A stretch of 64,000 nucleotides of DNA from Cristatella mucedo (Eukaryota > Bryozoa > Phylactolaemata > Cristatellidae): NCBI GenBank assembly GCA_009760855.2, contig WPIO01000038.1, positions 1,205,001-1,269,000 on the forward strand. Reading direction: 5' to 3'. The translations under genes and the position numbers were made by a program. A model generated the notes under the pieces. It was not told the origin of the DNA. It saw only the letters and a program-made list of their open reading frames with translations, and searched no databases. This document shows, piece after piece, positions 1 to 9,452 of the stretch; the stretch's first letter is position 1, and each line of letters opens with the position of its first letter.

Positions 1-333
1 ATTATTAAAACTTCCGTCTGGAACAAATTCTGATTTTACTCCTCCTGGCAACTTTAAGTGAAATTCTCTTCCTCCAGATATCTTATTTATTATATCTACA
101 ATACCAGAACCATGCTTTCTATTTGCCTTTAACTGTTTAAGACTAAAATTCAACTGCATTCCCACTCCTTTAGCCTTATACTTTTCTATTCTTCTTTTTT
201 GAGTATCAGTTACAAAAATAGATTTAGTACCACTTAAATCAGCATGTTTTAATCTTATGGAAATCGGTTCCTTAGATTTATGAATTAGATCAATTTGGTG
301 ATCAGACAGATCAAGTTTGACTTCTTTATACAT
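1..333 (-). CDS. pX-like basic core protein, partial (cut by left edge)
   Basis: An uninterrupted minus-strand frame starts at the ATG at 331-333 and stays open for 111 codons to the window edge. The product is rich in Lys and Arg, with short alternating basic and hydrophobic stretches, a GTKSIFVTDTQKRR segment and a glycine-basic segment (KISGGREFHLKLPGG). This pattern matches the small basic pX/core-like protein that Polinton-like viruses and adintoviruses usually encode near their capsid genes; such proteins are thought to condense virion DNA, by analogy with adenovirus core proteins. A TATATAGA box lies directly upstream of the ATG. It is divergent from the HNH gene at 374, about 40 nt away. 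The family assignment rests on composition and context, so it is moderate; the coding status is strong. Confidence 0.6.
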   Translation of the reverse strand, partial: MYKEVKLDLSDHQIDLIHKSKEPISIRLKHADLSGTKSIFVTDTQKRRIEKYKAKGVGMQLNFSLKQLKANRKHGSGIVDIINKISGGREFHLKLPGGVKSEFVPDGSFNN

Positions 334-373
334 TCTATATAATTATATTAAACATTTATAAAACTATGTATAA

Positions 374-922
374 ATGGATCAAGATGAACTAAGAGATAGA
401 GTTCTTGAATTATTTGATTACAATGCCCTTACAGGAAAATTTACATATAAAGCTAGAAGGCAGAGAATAACAGTTGGATCGGAAGCTGGTTGTGTAAACA
501 ACTTAGGATACAAACAAATAACAGTTGATGGAAAGTTATACTACGCACATAGATAAGTGTGGTTGATCATGACTGGTAAATTCCCTTTGAATGAGATTGA
601 TCACATTGATGATGATGAACAAAATAATCGTTTCGAGAATTTACGTGAGGCAACTCATTCAGAAAATATGAGAAATAAACCAAAAGTAAAAGGTTTATCA
701 TCTAATTTTATTGGTGTTAGTTTTAATAAAAAAGCAAACAAATACGTTGCCTATATACGAATAGATGGAGAAAGAAAACATCTTGGATACTTTAATGATG
801 AAGAAGAAGCTGCTTACGCTCGGGATAATGTAGTAATACGTTTGAATATTGAGTTTGCAAAACTTAATTTTACGTATAGTTTAACAGAAGACATTAAAAT
901 AGTTCGTTACAGTGACTTTTAG
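374..922 (+). pseudogene. HNH endonuclease with C-terminal AP2 domain, interrupted
   Basis: The N-terminal 60 residues end in the typical HNH lead-in (GYKQITVDGKLYYAHR). After an in-frame TAA at 554-556 the same frame continues with VWLIMTGKFP and the HNH core EIDHIDDDEQNNRFENLR, followed by an AP2-like DNA-binding segment (SSNFIGVSFNKKANKYVAYI to about the end). HNH-AP2 proteins are free-standing homing endonucleases common in phages and giant viruses; they nick or cut specific DNA and can mobilise themselves. Only the stop codon separates the two halves, in a position normally occupied by a hydrophobic residue, so this is one decayed gene rather than two. Its 3' end overlaps by 4 nt the convergent gene ending at 919. 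It may be a parasite of the virus rather than a core gene. Confidence 0.85.
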
Positions 923-1341
923 TTTTTACATCTTCGTTTTAGATCATCTCTATGTTTAATCATTTCATTATATATTTCTTGTTGACTCTTACCTTGTGCG
1001 AAAAGATTACTCAATAGCATCGCACTCTCAGCTTTATAGTCACAAGTTTTACGTCCACCAACGGTAGAAGCTTCTACTTTTTTTATGTATCTTTTTAAAT
1101 CTTCACTATAATTAACACCTCCTTTCTCCACAAGCTCTCTTCCCTTATTAAGGTAAGTTAATCTGTTGTTGACTTCTGAATTCTGTACTTTATCACTTAG
1201 ATCTAAATCAACCCCTTTTTCAAGTACTTCTATCATGTTTTTCAAGTCTACAATAGCATTATTTAATCTTTCTTTTTGGAGTGTCAAAGCACTCATTCTC
1301 TCTTCGTGAGTATTCATTTTAGGTGCTCTAGCAGTATACAT
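919..1341 (-). CDS. small helical hypothetical protein
   Basis: Intact 140-codon frame, start at 1341; a second Met at residue 9 (MNTHEERM) is an alternative start. The product is hydrophilic and predicted to be largely helical, with heptad-like stretches (MSALTLQKERLNNAIVDLKNMIEVLEKG) and a basic C-terminus (HRDDLKRRCKN). No family is recognised. It lies 11 nt downstream of the minus-strand gene at 1353-2018 and is probably co-transcribed with it. It sits between the core-like protein and the fibre cluster, so a virion role is possible but this is inference. Confidence 0.65.
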   Translation of the reverse strand: MYTARAPKMNTHEERMSALTLQKERLNNAIVDLKNMIEVLEKGVDLDLSDKVQNSEVNNRLTYLNKGRELVEKGGVNYSEDLKRYIKKVEASTVGGRKTCDYKAESAMLLSNLFAQGKSQQEIYNEMIKHRDDLKRRCKN

Positions 1342-1352
1342 TGTTTCATCTA

Positions 1353-2018
1353 CTATTTTTTTATCAATCCTGCAACCGCTACTGTTATTGAAACCGCTAA
1401 ACCAACAGTTCCTATTACACTTGCTATGCTAGCGATGATGGCTGGAATAGCAGGTAAAAAGCCTCCTCTCATTTCAAGAAAGTTCTTCTTCCATGCTATA
1501 GGATCAAGTTGAGTTGCATCCCAAGAAACTTCTTCTATAAAAGTATCAGATAAAAACTTACTAGGATTTAAATAACAATCACTATTTGCTTTTTCAGCTT
1601 CTAATAATATTTCATTAATGTAGAAACCTACTTCCAAACTTGCAACCATCTTTGAGAGTCCTTCTTTTTTATCTGCCATTGTTTTCCAGAAGACTTGTCC
1701 ATACTTACCAGAAGATATATCATCAACAATTTCTTTTATAAACAAACCTAGATCTACTATTCCTGTTACTCCTGATAGAAAACCTCCTAGAGCTTTAGTA
1801 GCTGTTCCAATGACCTTGAAAGATTGTAATACTTTTGGAACGATCTTTGCGATCTTATTTGAGGCCTGTAAGGACAGCTTCATAGCAACTTTAGGCACTA
1901 TTTTTATAACTGCTTTAGAACCTACTTCCGTTGCCGTTGTAATACCTGAAACCACTTCTTTAGTTGTATCTACTCCTTCTTTTATAGCATCAACACCTTT
2001 TCCTTTTTTATTCTTCAT
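1353..2018 (-). CDS. membrane-active virion protein candidate
   Basis: Intact 221-codon frame starting at 2018, 13 nt from the divergent fibre gene at 2032. The N-terminal third is basic and amphipathic (KNKKGKGVDAIKEGVD, then repeated KIVPKV). The C-terminus has a GGFLPAI element followed by a long hydrophobic segment (IIASIASVIGTVGLAVSITV) ending in a short basic tail. A Gly-Gly-Phe-Leu element before a hydrophobic stretch resembles pX/pVI-like minor virion proteins of adenovirus and Polinton relatives, which are processed at Gly-Gly sites and disrupt membranes during entry. That relation is inferred from pattern only. An ordinary single-span membrane protein is the alternative. Confidence 0.65.
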   Translation of the reverse strand: MKNKKGKGVDAIKEGVDTTKEVVSGITTATEVGSKAVIKIVPKVAMKLSLQASNKIAKIVPKVLQSFKVIGTATKALGGFLSGVTGIVDLGLFIKEIVDDISSGKYGQVFWKTMADKKEGLSKMVASLEVGFYINEILLEAEKANSDCYLNPSKFLSDTFIEEVSWDATQLDPIAWKKNFLEMRGGFLPAIPAIIASIASVIGTVGLAVSITVAVAGLIKK

Positions 2019-2031
2019 ATATTATAAGTGA
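2019..2031. promoter_or_regulatory. 13-nt divergent promoter spacer
   Basis: Only 13 nt separate the start codons of the minus-strand gene at 2018 and the plus-strand fibre gene at 2032. The spacer (atattataagtga) contains an AT-rich TATA-like core readable in both directions. With so little room, any promoter must sit almost on the start codons and both mRNAs would be nearly leaderless. Confidence 0.5.
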
Positions 2032-2899
2032 ATGGAAAAAGTTAGAAAGATTAATGGTTTTATTTACAGTGATCTTAACGCTAACGGAAATAGAGTAACA
2101 GACTTAGCATACCCTCTTAATGCTGGTGATGCAATAAATTTGAGCTATGGTTGTAGCTCAAACTTGGGAGAAAATGTTGCTACAAATGTTATAGGTGACT
2201 TAGCAACAGTTTCAAGTATGTCAGTGTTCCTTCCAAAAAACTGGTGGAAAGATGTCATCGCAGTTGAATTGTAAAAATGTTTTTGGTATATCAGGAAACT
2301 CTGCTGATGGAACTGTATACAGTGATTTAGGACCTTATAAAGTGATTAACTATGGAGTCTTAAAACATATGGTGCAAGTGTTTAAAGGTAAAGCAACAGC
2401 AAGTATGAATATGGGTAATAAGAATATTACTAACTTAAAAGACTCTGATACTGTAACAAAACAATATGTAGATAATAATAAACAAATATCATTTAGGTAT
2501 TTTGGAGCAGGCTCTGGTACTTATCCAACAGTATTTTATCGTGATATGCTTGGTTTAAGTATTACAGCTAATAGTAGCACAGGAAATAAATTTCAATTCC
2601 AACAACTCACACCAGGGGATATACCTGTTATTGCGACTACTGGAGATATTGTTGCATACAATACTAATCTTAAAACATTCTTTCCAGGGGTATTACCGAT
2701 TTTTGCAATGGTTAGTGGAGTTATGTATGCAACTAATAAAACAAATGCGTACGTAGAATTAACAAGTGAATCAACATATGGAGTTAGTGGTACTATAGTT
2801 TTAATAATTAATATAGATGGAACGTGTAGATATGCTATCGATAAATTTACTGTTGCAACCGGAATAACTTACATTGATTTTCTTTTTACTATTGTATAG
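2032..2899 (+). pseudogene. phage-fibre-like protein A, frameshifted
   Basis: Two overlapping frames (2032-2274 and 2252-2899) belong to one protein; the shift occurs at about 2252-2270. The N-terminal part carries a fibre-shaft repeat (SDLNANGNRVTDLAYPLNAGDAINLSY) and the second part another (MNMGNKNITNLKDSDTVTKQYVD), followed by about 140 residues rich in Gly, Thr and beta-branched residues that look like a C-terminal head domain. The repeat unit (N-G-x-x-I-x-x-L-x-x-P-x-x-x-x-D-A-x-x-x-x-Y) is the one seen in phage tail fibres, which trimerise to bind receptors. It is the first of three adjacent fibre genes and is divergent from the gene at 2018. The frameshift suggests decay. Confidence 0.75.
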
Positions 2900-2901
2900 A
2901 A

Positions 2902-3744
2902 ATGTTCAGACCTAAAAGAAGAGGAATTGGTATAACAAATTACATTAAAAAAAGTGGTGATGTACTTATAGGTAGTTTAAGTATGAATGGAAATTTGATA
3001 AAGGATTTAGGTGAACCTGTTGATCTTGGAGATGCTGTAAATAGAAAGTATATAGATACCAATTTCGTTACAAAAGTATCAAGAGGAACTACTGCTGATG
3101 GAGATATCGATATGAAAAACTATAAGTTGATAGAACTAGCAAACCCTGTAAACCCTAGCGATGCTGCAACTAAAGACTATGCGGACAGTAAACTACCTAA
3201 GACTGGTGGAACTATTAATGGAACACTAACTGTAAATGGAAATGTATCTGTTGTAGGACCTCCCACTTCTGATAATGATATTCCAAATAAATCTTATATG
3301 GACTCTAACTTCCTTAAACTAACGGGAGGAACTATTAATGGAAATTTAGATATGAATGGATACTCTATCTTCTTAGAAAACGATCCTGTTAATCCTACTG
3401 ATGGTGTAAACTTTAGCTATCTAAATAGAATATCAGACGGAAATATTACTATAATACGTTTTAGAGCAACGATAGATGGGTCTTTAACAACAGAATTATA
3501 TGGGAAAACAATTAACGGTCGTTGGATCTCCACTTTAACAGATACTATCACACCAAGAGGATTATTTGTTGTTACAACGTTATATGAATATACACCTGGA
3601 AAAAAAGGTATACTACAACCTCTTCCGGAAACATTAATCCCCTTACAAGACCAGTTATACGGTGGTTATGTACTTGATGCAAATAAAAACTTATTCAATC
3701 GTCAACTTTTATATCTGGCTCAAACTTATTTGATAAAGAATTAA
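2902..3744 (+). CDS. phage-fibre-like protein B
   Basis: Intact 280-codon frame. TATAGAA directly precedes the ATG and overlaps the upstream stop codon. Four copies of a 35-45-residue shaft repeat are visible in roughly residues 15-185: segments such as LSMNGNLIKDLGEPVDLGDA, IDMKNYKLIELANPVNPSDA, a TINGTLTVNG unit and a LDMNGYSIF unit, each ending in a Tyr-x-Asp signature (KYIDTNF, DYADSKL, SYMDSNF). The last 90 residues form a non-repetitive, probably globular beta domain. Repeats of this type make trimeric shafts in phage tail fibres; here the protein would be a vertex spike or attachment fibre, analogous in role to the adenovirus fibre. The function is inferred from architecture. Confidence 0.8.
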   Translation: MFRPKRRGIGITNYIKKSGDVLIGSLSMNGNLIKDLGEPVDLGDAVNRKYIDTNFVTKVSRGTTADGDIDMKNYKLIELANPVNPSDAATKDYADSKLPKTGGTINGTLTVNGNVSVVGPPTSDNDIPNKSYMDSNFLKLTGGTINGNLDMNGYSIFLENDPVNPTDGVNFSYLNRISDGNITIIRFRATIDGSLTTELYGKTINGRWISTLTDTITPRGLFVVTTLYEYTPGKKGILQPLPETLIPLQDQLYGGYVLDANKNLFNRQLLYLAQTYLIKN

Positions 3745-3776
3745 ATATCTTTGTTTATATAGCAACAACGTAAAAA

Positions 3777-4757
3777 ATGCTTAGCAGAAGATTATGAAAA
3801 ATCAATGGAACTCTAAATCTTGGTAAAAATAGAATAGCAAATGTTGGTTCTACTATTAGTGACTTAGACGCTGTAAGTAAAACCTTTTCAGATAATAATT
3901 ATATTAGAAACGAATCTGATGACATTATAAGAGGAGATTTATCTGCTAGGTCAAAAAAATATGTAAATGTGCGTTATCCAGATAGTGAAAAAGATTTATC
4001 TACAAAGCAGTATCTTGATACTAAGGTTGGAACAGAAGGCACCCAAGTAATACAGGGAACTCTAGAAGTAGATAGATTAATTGGTAATAACACCAATGAT
4101 TGTTCATACACAAGAGAAAGAGCTTATACATCATTTCTAAGAACGAATAGACTTTTTAATCATGAGTCATTAATAGTAGAAGGACAAATAGGAACAAAAA
4201 GTGCTATCAATTTATCTAACAACACTACTGACGCAACTTTGGCAAAACTATCTGACATTAACTTAAAAAAGCCACTATACTCAAAGATAACATTAAAAAT
4301 AAGAGATATCAATAGAATAAATAATGATAATACTAATATTATTAATGATGATACTTATTACAATGTTTATGGGAGAACGGCTGAAAATAAATACTTTGTT
4401 CTAAAGGATGATAATGCAACTAGAATACCTTATAGAACTATTACATCAACAGTATCTATAACGGTGGAAAAGTTATCTGAAGAGTACGATAATTTAATTA
4501 CTAACTGTTATCATAGGTTCTACTCACCAAACTTTCTTCCTTCTAATTTACTTAATTTACCTTATTCAGGTGTTGAGGGTGATTACATGTTGACTTTAAG
4601 TAATTCTATAAAAAATCTTGCTATCATTGAAGAAAGTAATAAAAAAGTAATAACATCTAATCTTAGTTATCCTGTTCTAAGTTACGCAGGATTTAGAACA
4701 CCTAGTCCTTCTGATGTTATTGAAATTAGTTTAGTTAAACAAGTTAGAATACAGTAA
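3777..4757 (+). pseudogene. phage-fibre-like protein C, early stop
   Basis: The frame begins at the ATG at 3777, meets an in-frame TGA at 3795-3797, and then stays open to 4757. After the stop it carries shaft repeats (INGTLNLGKNRIANVGSTI, then KDLSTKQYLDTKV and a QGTLEVDRLIG unit) and a long beta-rich C-terminal region without repeats. A TTTATATAG box lies about 16 nt upstream, inside the gap after gene B. The downstream Met at 3969 could make a shorter product, but the repeats upstream of it show that the gene is longer. It is the third member of the tandem fibre cluster. Confidence 0.7.
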
Positions 4758-4807
4758 TATTTAAAAAGTTTTTCTATGTAGGGAAATTACTATCATCATC
4801 ATATAGG

Positions 4808-5479
4808 ATGTCTTTGGAAATTAAGCCTTTTAGTTTTGGGCAGGATACTGTTACTGGACATAAAGAGCCACTACCTAAAGAGCCAATTAGAGCGTTGGTT
4901 TTAGGTCCTAGTGGATGTGGTAAAACACAGTTAATATTGAATTGGATATTTTATGGAAGATTAGAGTATGATATTTGTACTATTATTGCTGCAAGTTTAG
5001 ATCAACCAGTATATCGTGGATTTATTTCAATGACAAAAGAAAGCCCTGTGTTTGTTTGGGTTAATGGAGTAGATGAAATGCCAAATGTTGATTCATATAA
5101 GAAATGTAAAAATGTTGTTGTGTTAGACGATGTTATAAATGAAGAACAAAGTAATATATTGGATTACTTTACTAGAGGAAGGCATAAAAAAATGAATGTA
5201 TTTTACCTTGCTCAAGGATTTACAAGTGTTCCTAAAAGAAATATAAGAAACAATGTAAACTTTATAATAATCTTTAAACAAAATGGTACTGATATAGAAT
5301 ATATACGGCGTTCATATGTTGGTGATATAGATGGAAAGCAATTTAAAGATTGGGTCGATTCTTGTACAAGGAAAAGATTTGGATATTGTGTTATAGACCT
5401 AACTAAAACCGAGGACGAAGGTAGATTTTGGTCTGTTGATGAAAAAGGAAAACAACTAATAACTATTTTCAATACTTAA
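4808..5479 (+). CDS. FtsK/HerA-type genome-packaging ATPase
   Basis: Intact 223-codon frame with CATATAGG directly before the ATG. Residues 33-40 (GPSGCGKT) form the Walker A P-loop; residues about 103-109 (VVVLDDV) form Walker B, with the aspartate pair at the strand end; a GRHKKMNVFYLAQGFTSVPK segment at about 125-145 matches the sensor/arginine region of A32-like packaging ATPases. Length and layout are typical of the Maverick/Polinton and virophage ATPases that pump DNA into preformed capsids. It lies between the fibre cluster and the capsid genes. It is one of the few hallmark genes here with no lesion. Confidence 0.93.
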   Translation: MSLEIKPFSFGQDTVTGHKEPLPKEPIRALVLGPSGCGKTQLILNWIFYGRLEYDICTIIAASLDQPVYRGFISMTKESPVFVWVNGVDEMPNVDSYKKCKNVVVLDDVINEEQSNILDYFTRGRHKKMNVFYLAQGFTSVPKRNIRNNVNFIIIFKQNGTDIEYIRRSYVGDIDGKQFKDWVDSCTRKRFGYCVIDLTKTEDEGRFWSVDEKGKQLITIFNT

Positions 5480-5489
5480 TAGGAAAGGA

Positions 5490-6759
5490 ATGATCAACGG
5501 AAAGTTGTACCAAAGGAAAGGTAAAAAATACGAAGGGACTGTTCGAGAAGCACTTGATATAGAAGAAGCACTTAATATCTTAGATGAGTTAAATATAGCA
5601 ACCATTCTTAACAATAGTGAAGAGATAGCGAGAATAGAAGCTGAGATTGCTGCTAGAGATCAAGTAGAACATAAACTAAATAAACGTGCTTTAGAGCGCT
5701 CAAAAAATGATTTAGGTGAGACTGATTTTAATAAACTTAGAGTAATGAAACCTAAACTTGCAATTCAAATGGAGACTAATAAACTAATTGAAAAGGCAAT
5801 ACAGCCTAAACCTAAAGAACCTCAAGATGTTTCTTTGGTTTTGAAAAAAGCAATTGCTGATATTACATCTGGAAAATATAAAAAAAGCAATAACAAGAGT
5901 AAATCAGGCAAAGAGTAATGCAGCTAATCAAGAAATAAAAGAAATTATTGGTGGTGTTCAAAAGGCAGTGGCAGAAAGTCTTAACATTAATCCATCTACT
6001 GGTACTCCAAAGATTAATAAATGATCTATAAAAGAAGTTGAAGCAAGCACACCAAAGAAAAGAGGTAGGAAACCAAAAGCTGCTTTACCAACTGTAAGTG
6101 TTATAAAACCTAGTATAGAACCTAGTATAGAACCTAGTATAGAACCTAGTATAGAACCTGCTGCTAGTGTTACAGATCCTAACACTACTGAATTTACAAC
6201 TTTTACTAGCACCCCAAAGAAAAGAGGTAGGAAACCAAAAACTTCTTTACCAACTGTAAGTGTTGAAGAACCTGATACAGAACCACAATTTACAACTGTG
6301 ATAGAAGATAGTCTTCCTCAATTCACATTTTCAAAAGACCCACATGTTATTAGAGAAGAATTAATTGAACTTACTAAAACAAAATCTGCTTGTAAAATGA
6401 AAACTGATATGAAAGAATATATAAAAGGAATTACAGAGAGTAATATTAATGATAGAATTCTTCAAATTGCTACTGATTTGAACAAAAAACAAAGAATGAG
6501 TAAAAAAGAACGAAGTATTTTTGATTATATATTAAGACTAGAATATTTAAATATGGCAGAAGGATTAAAGGTTGTTCCAGTGTTTGTTAAGAGTGATAAA
6601 GAAGTATTTAATAAAATTGATTTATGGTTGAGAGAGCTTGCTGCTGGAAATATAGGAGTTGTAAATTCAATAAGTGCTGCTTTGGATTATTTAGCTAAAT
6701 CTAGGAAAGCACCAAAGTCTTATGTTGGGAAAATCAATAATCTAATATTTAGTATATAG
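5490..6759 (+). pseudogene. AT-hook and coiled-coil protein, frameshifted
   Basis: The first frame (5490-5918, 142 codons) is a charged coiled-coil protein. At an A7 run near 5879-5885 the coding signal moves by one base and continues in the frame of 6298-6759, interrupted by TGA at 6022-6024. The middle part holds two copies of a TPKKRGRKPK motif, which is AT-hook-like, separated by four to five copies of an acidic Ile-Glu-Pro-Ser repeat (6112-6160). The last 153 residues are helical, with no recognised family. AT-hook motifs bind the minor groove of AT-rich DNA, so a DNA-binding or scaffold role in packaging is plausible beside the ATPase gene. The start sits 10 nt after the ATPase stop, preceded by AATAGGAAAGGA. 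Confidence 0.65.
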
Positions 6760-6762
6760 GAA

Positions 6763-7623
6763 ATGAGTTATCTTTTAGGTATTGCAAAAGACATACTTAA
6801 GAATGTTGAAGCTATTTAAAAAAATAATCAAGCAAGTAAAGAGGGGTATGTGTTCAATGTTATTGGAAATTCTAACCCACTTAGTCTTCATAATAATAAT
6901 CCTATTTTATTAAGAAACAAAAACTTAAAAGTTTGTTTTAAGAAGTTTGTTGGAATAAATTCCATAAAAAATATTACAACTTCCAATAATACTTTTGTTT
7001 ATAGAAGTGCGGGCGGTTCTGAACAAACTGTAACAATAGAACCAGGAATTTATACTGTTGATAGTGATGACTTAAACACTGGTATTGTTGATAGGATTAA
7101 TAATTATATTACTCAATCAGGATCAACATCTGATAAGTTTGTAGTTGGTGTTGATACTGGTACTGCACACTCATGGATTACTATGCCTGTTGGGTGGAGT
7201 TTTATTGCAAGTAAATCCTCTATTTCTAAAGTGCTTGGATTTACTAAACCTGCTTATACAACGGATAGCAAGTTTTCAGAGTCGTATCCAAATATTACAC
7301 CACTTATTTGTACTCCAAACAAAAAGTTTTATTCGGAAGAGCAGGTAAGTATTGCGGATGTAAAACTTGTTCTTGTTTATTGTAATCTAGTTGCTCCTGG
7401 CACAAGTTATATAAATGGAATGGAAACTCAAGCTTTAAGAAGTTTTGGATTTGACTTTTACCCACGGGATACAATGGTTTACGAACCAAATACGCTTGAA
7501 TACCACAATGTTTCTTCTAAAAGTATTAGTGATATAAATATTACAGTTACTGATCAAAACTTGAAGTTGTTAGATTTTGGTGGAGAACAAATTGTTGTTG
7601 TTATAGAAATTGTTGAAATATGA
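6763..7623 (+). pseudogene. penton-like minor capsid protein 1, early stop
   Basis: The frame starts at the ATG at 6763, which directly follows TATATAGGAA, and meets TAA at 6817-6819; it is then open to 7623. The GTG at 6850 is a less likely start, because the frame upstream is coding and has the promoter box. The product is beta-rich, with a V-x-G-N-S-N-P-L-S-L N-terminus, an EPGIYTVDSDDLNTGIVDRI segment and a C-terminal TVTDQNLKLLDFGGEQI. These features resemble the single-jelly-roll penton or minor capsid proteins of Polinton-like viruses. It is the first of three related tandem genes and precedes the major capsid gene by about 2.4 kb, as expected for a capsid operon. Confidence 0.65.
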
Positions 7624-7632
7624 TATAGGAAA

Positions 7633-8593
7633 ATGGCAATACGATTAACAGGTACATCTTCTTCAGATTACAAAAAATTAAATCCTGCTATTGATTTAGG
7701 AGAAAATTCTGGATACAATGAAATTGGTTTAAGAAGGATAGAGTTTACATATACAAACAGAGCCATATCAAATGTCTTTAGGGGTGTAAATGATAGACTT
7801 TGGTTTAAGTTTTCTCTTGGAGATGTTGGTAATCCACAATTTATTGAAATTGATTTTGGAAAAGAAACAAATGGTACTGCTAAATATTCAGGAACTTACG
7901 ACACTAATAAGATTGTTCTTGCTTTAAACACAGCTTTAGCAATTAAGAAGAAAGATCCTGGTTCTCCATCGGCGTTATATAATGGAACATCTGGAAATGG
8001 AATAAGGTTTAGTGTTGATACAGATGATAAGATAGCTATGCAAGTAGCTGGTGATAGCGTTGTCTTTCTTGGAGCCAACTCTTTCATTGAAAGAAAACCT
8101 GAATTTTATAGTATTGGAGGTACATTAGGTTTTAACTCAAATGAACAAGGAACGTTTGATAAAGACATGGTTGGAGGTACTCCTTATGAAGCTGTAGAAA
8201 AAGCTATGTATTTTGCTGGAACTTATAAAGCTTGGAACAAAATGATTCAACCTGATAACAGCGGTGTAAAATGGATGTGTTGATTGTGATTTGGTTTATG
8301 ATCAACTTAATTATATAGAGATAAGATAAGGGTTTTTAAACCAATCAAAATCTTTATACGTTATTGATACTGATAATATGGCTTCAGGACAAAAAGTTGA
8401 TTTACATATTCCAAATGTAATGTACTTACCTACTGGTGCTGATATATCGCTATTAAATGGCTATAGTATTACATTAACAGATCAAAATGGGAATAGGATT
8501 AATACAATTACAGATATTATATCTACAATAGTTATTAGAAAAGGTAAAACAAGTATAGAAAAAAGTAAAACAAGTATAGAAAATGAAAATTAG
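7633..8593 (+). pseudogene. penton-like minor capsid protein 2, broken
   Basis: The ATG at 7633 follows GATATAGGAAA. The first 216 codons (to 8283) are open; the homologous sequence then continues one frame over, with a TAA at 8327-8329, and is open again to 8593. Comparison with the next gene shows the same order of segments: GYNEIGLRRIEFTYT, LWFK, an Asn-Glu-Gln-Gly-Thr stretch, then LHIPNVMYLP and DQNGNRI. The DQNGN element near the C-terminus is shared with Polinton-type minor capsid proteins. The end carries a duplicated GKTSIEKSKTSIE unit. It overlaps the next gene by 11 nt. Confidence 0.65.
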
Positions 8594-9443
8594 GTTAACA
8601 GTAGCTTCTAACACTGATTATAAAAATAACTATCCTCTAATAATAATTGGTCCTAAATCTGGGTATAAAAAAGTTGGGTTACGTAGAATAGAATTTACTT
8701 ACACATATAAAAGAATTGTAAAAATTGTTGTTCTTGAAATCGATATGCTTTGGTTTAAAACTAATCCTACAATGGCTAATAGCTTTTCCATTTCTGTTCC
8801 TCCAGGTTATTACGATAGTACTAGACTTGTTACAGCGTTAAATAGAGGATTAGATGGTGCTTCATCACTTTACAACCCTTCACGAAGAGATAGTTCTGGA
8901 ATTATTTTTAGTGTTGGTGATAGTGATAAAATAGTCATGAAAGTAGTGGGTGAATATGTTGTTTTACTAGCAAGTGATATATCCGGCGTTATTAATAACA
9001 TTGGAGATACCCTTGGCTTTAATACAAAGGAACAAGGAACATATGCCCCTGATTATGATTATGGTGATTGAAGAGAAGAAGATAAAAAAGATGAAAAATC
9101 ACATTACTTCGCCAGAACTTACACAGCCTCAAATAAAATGAAATCATCTAACTTCAATGAGATCGAATGGATCAGTGTTGACTGTGACATAGTTAATTCA
9201 GAACTTAATTATATAGAGATAAGAAAAGGATTTTCAGAACAATCTTCATCATTATATACTATTGATACAAAAGATATAGCAGCAGGTGAGAAAGTTGATT
9301 TACATATTCCAAATGTAATGTATCTACCAACAAGGGGTGATATAGAAGGAATAAGTAGTTTTATGATTACCTTAAAAGATCAAAATGGAAATAGACTCAA
9401 TGCAATTAGAGATGTTATAGCTACAATAGAAATTTCAAAGTAA
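8583..9443 (+). pseudogene. penton-like minor capsid protein 3, interrupted
   Basis: A paralogue of the preceding gene, starting at 8583 inside its 3' end. It is open for 162 codons to a TGA at 9069-9071 and then continues in the same frame to 9443. It keeps the GYKKVGLRRIEFTYTYK, LWFKTNP, LGFNTKEQGTY, LHIPNVMYLP and DQNGNRLNAI segments. The start has no clear TATATAG box, unlike its neighbours, which suggests that it arose by tandem duplication and may once have been expressed with gene 2. The role (vertex or minor capsid) is inferred from the family pattern and from its position between ATPase and major capsid genes. Confidence 0.65.
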
Positions 9444-9452
9444 TATAGAGGA

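Noticed and set aside
2032..4757. Phage contamination suggested by the fibre genes
   Set aside because: They are embedded with the same promoter box and base composition between Polinton hallmark genes, and the element is joined to host SINE DNA.
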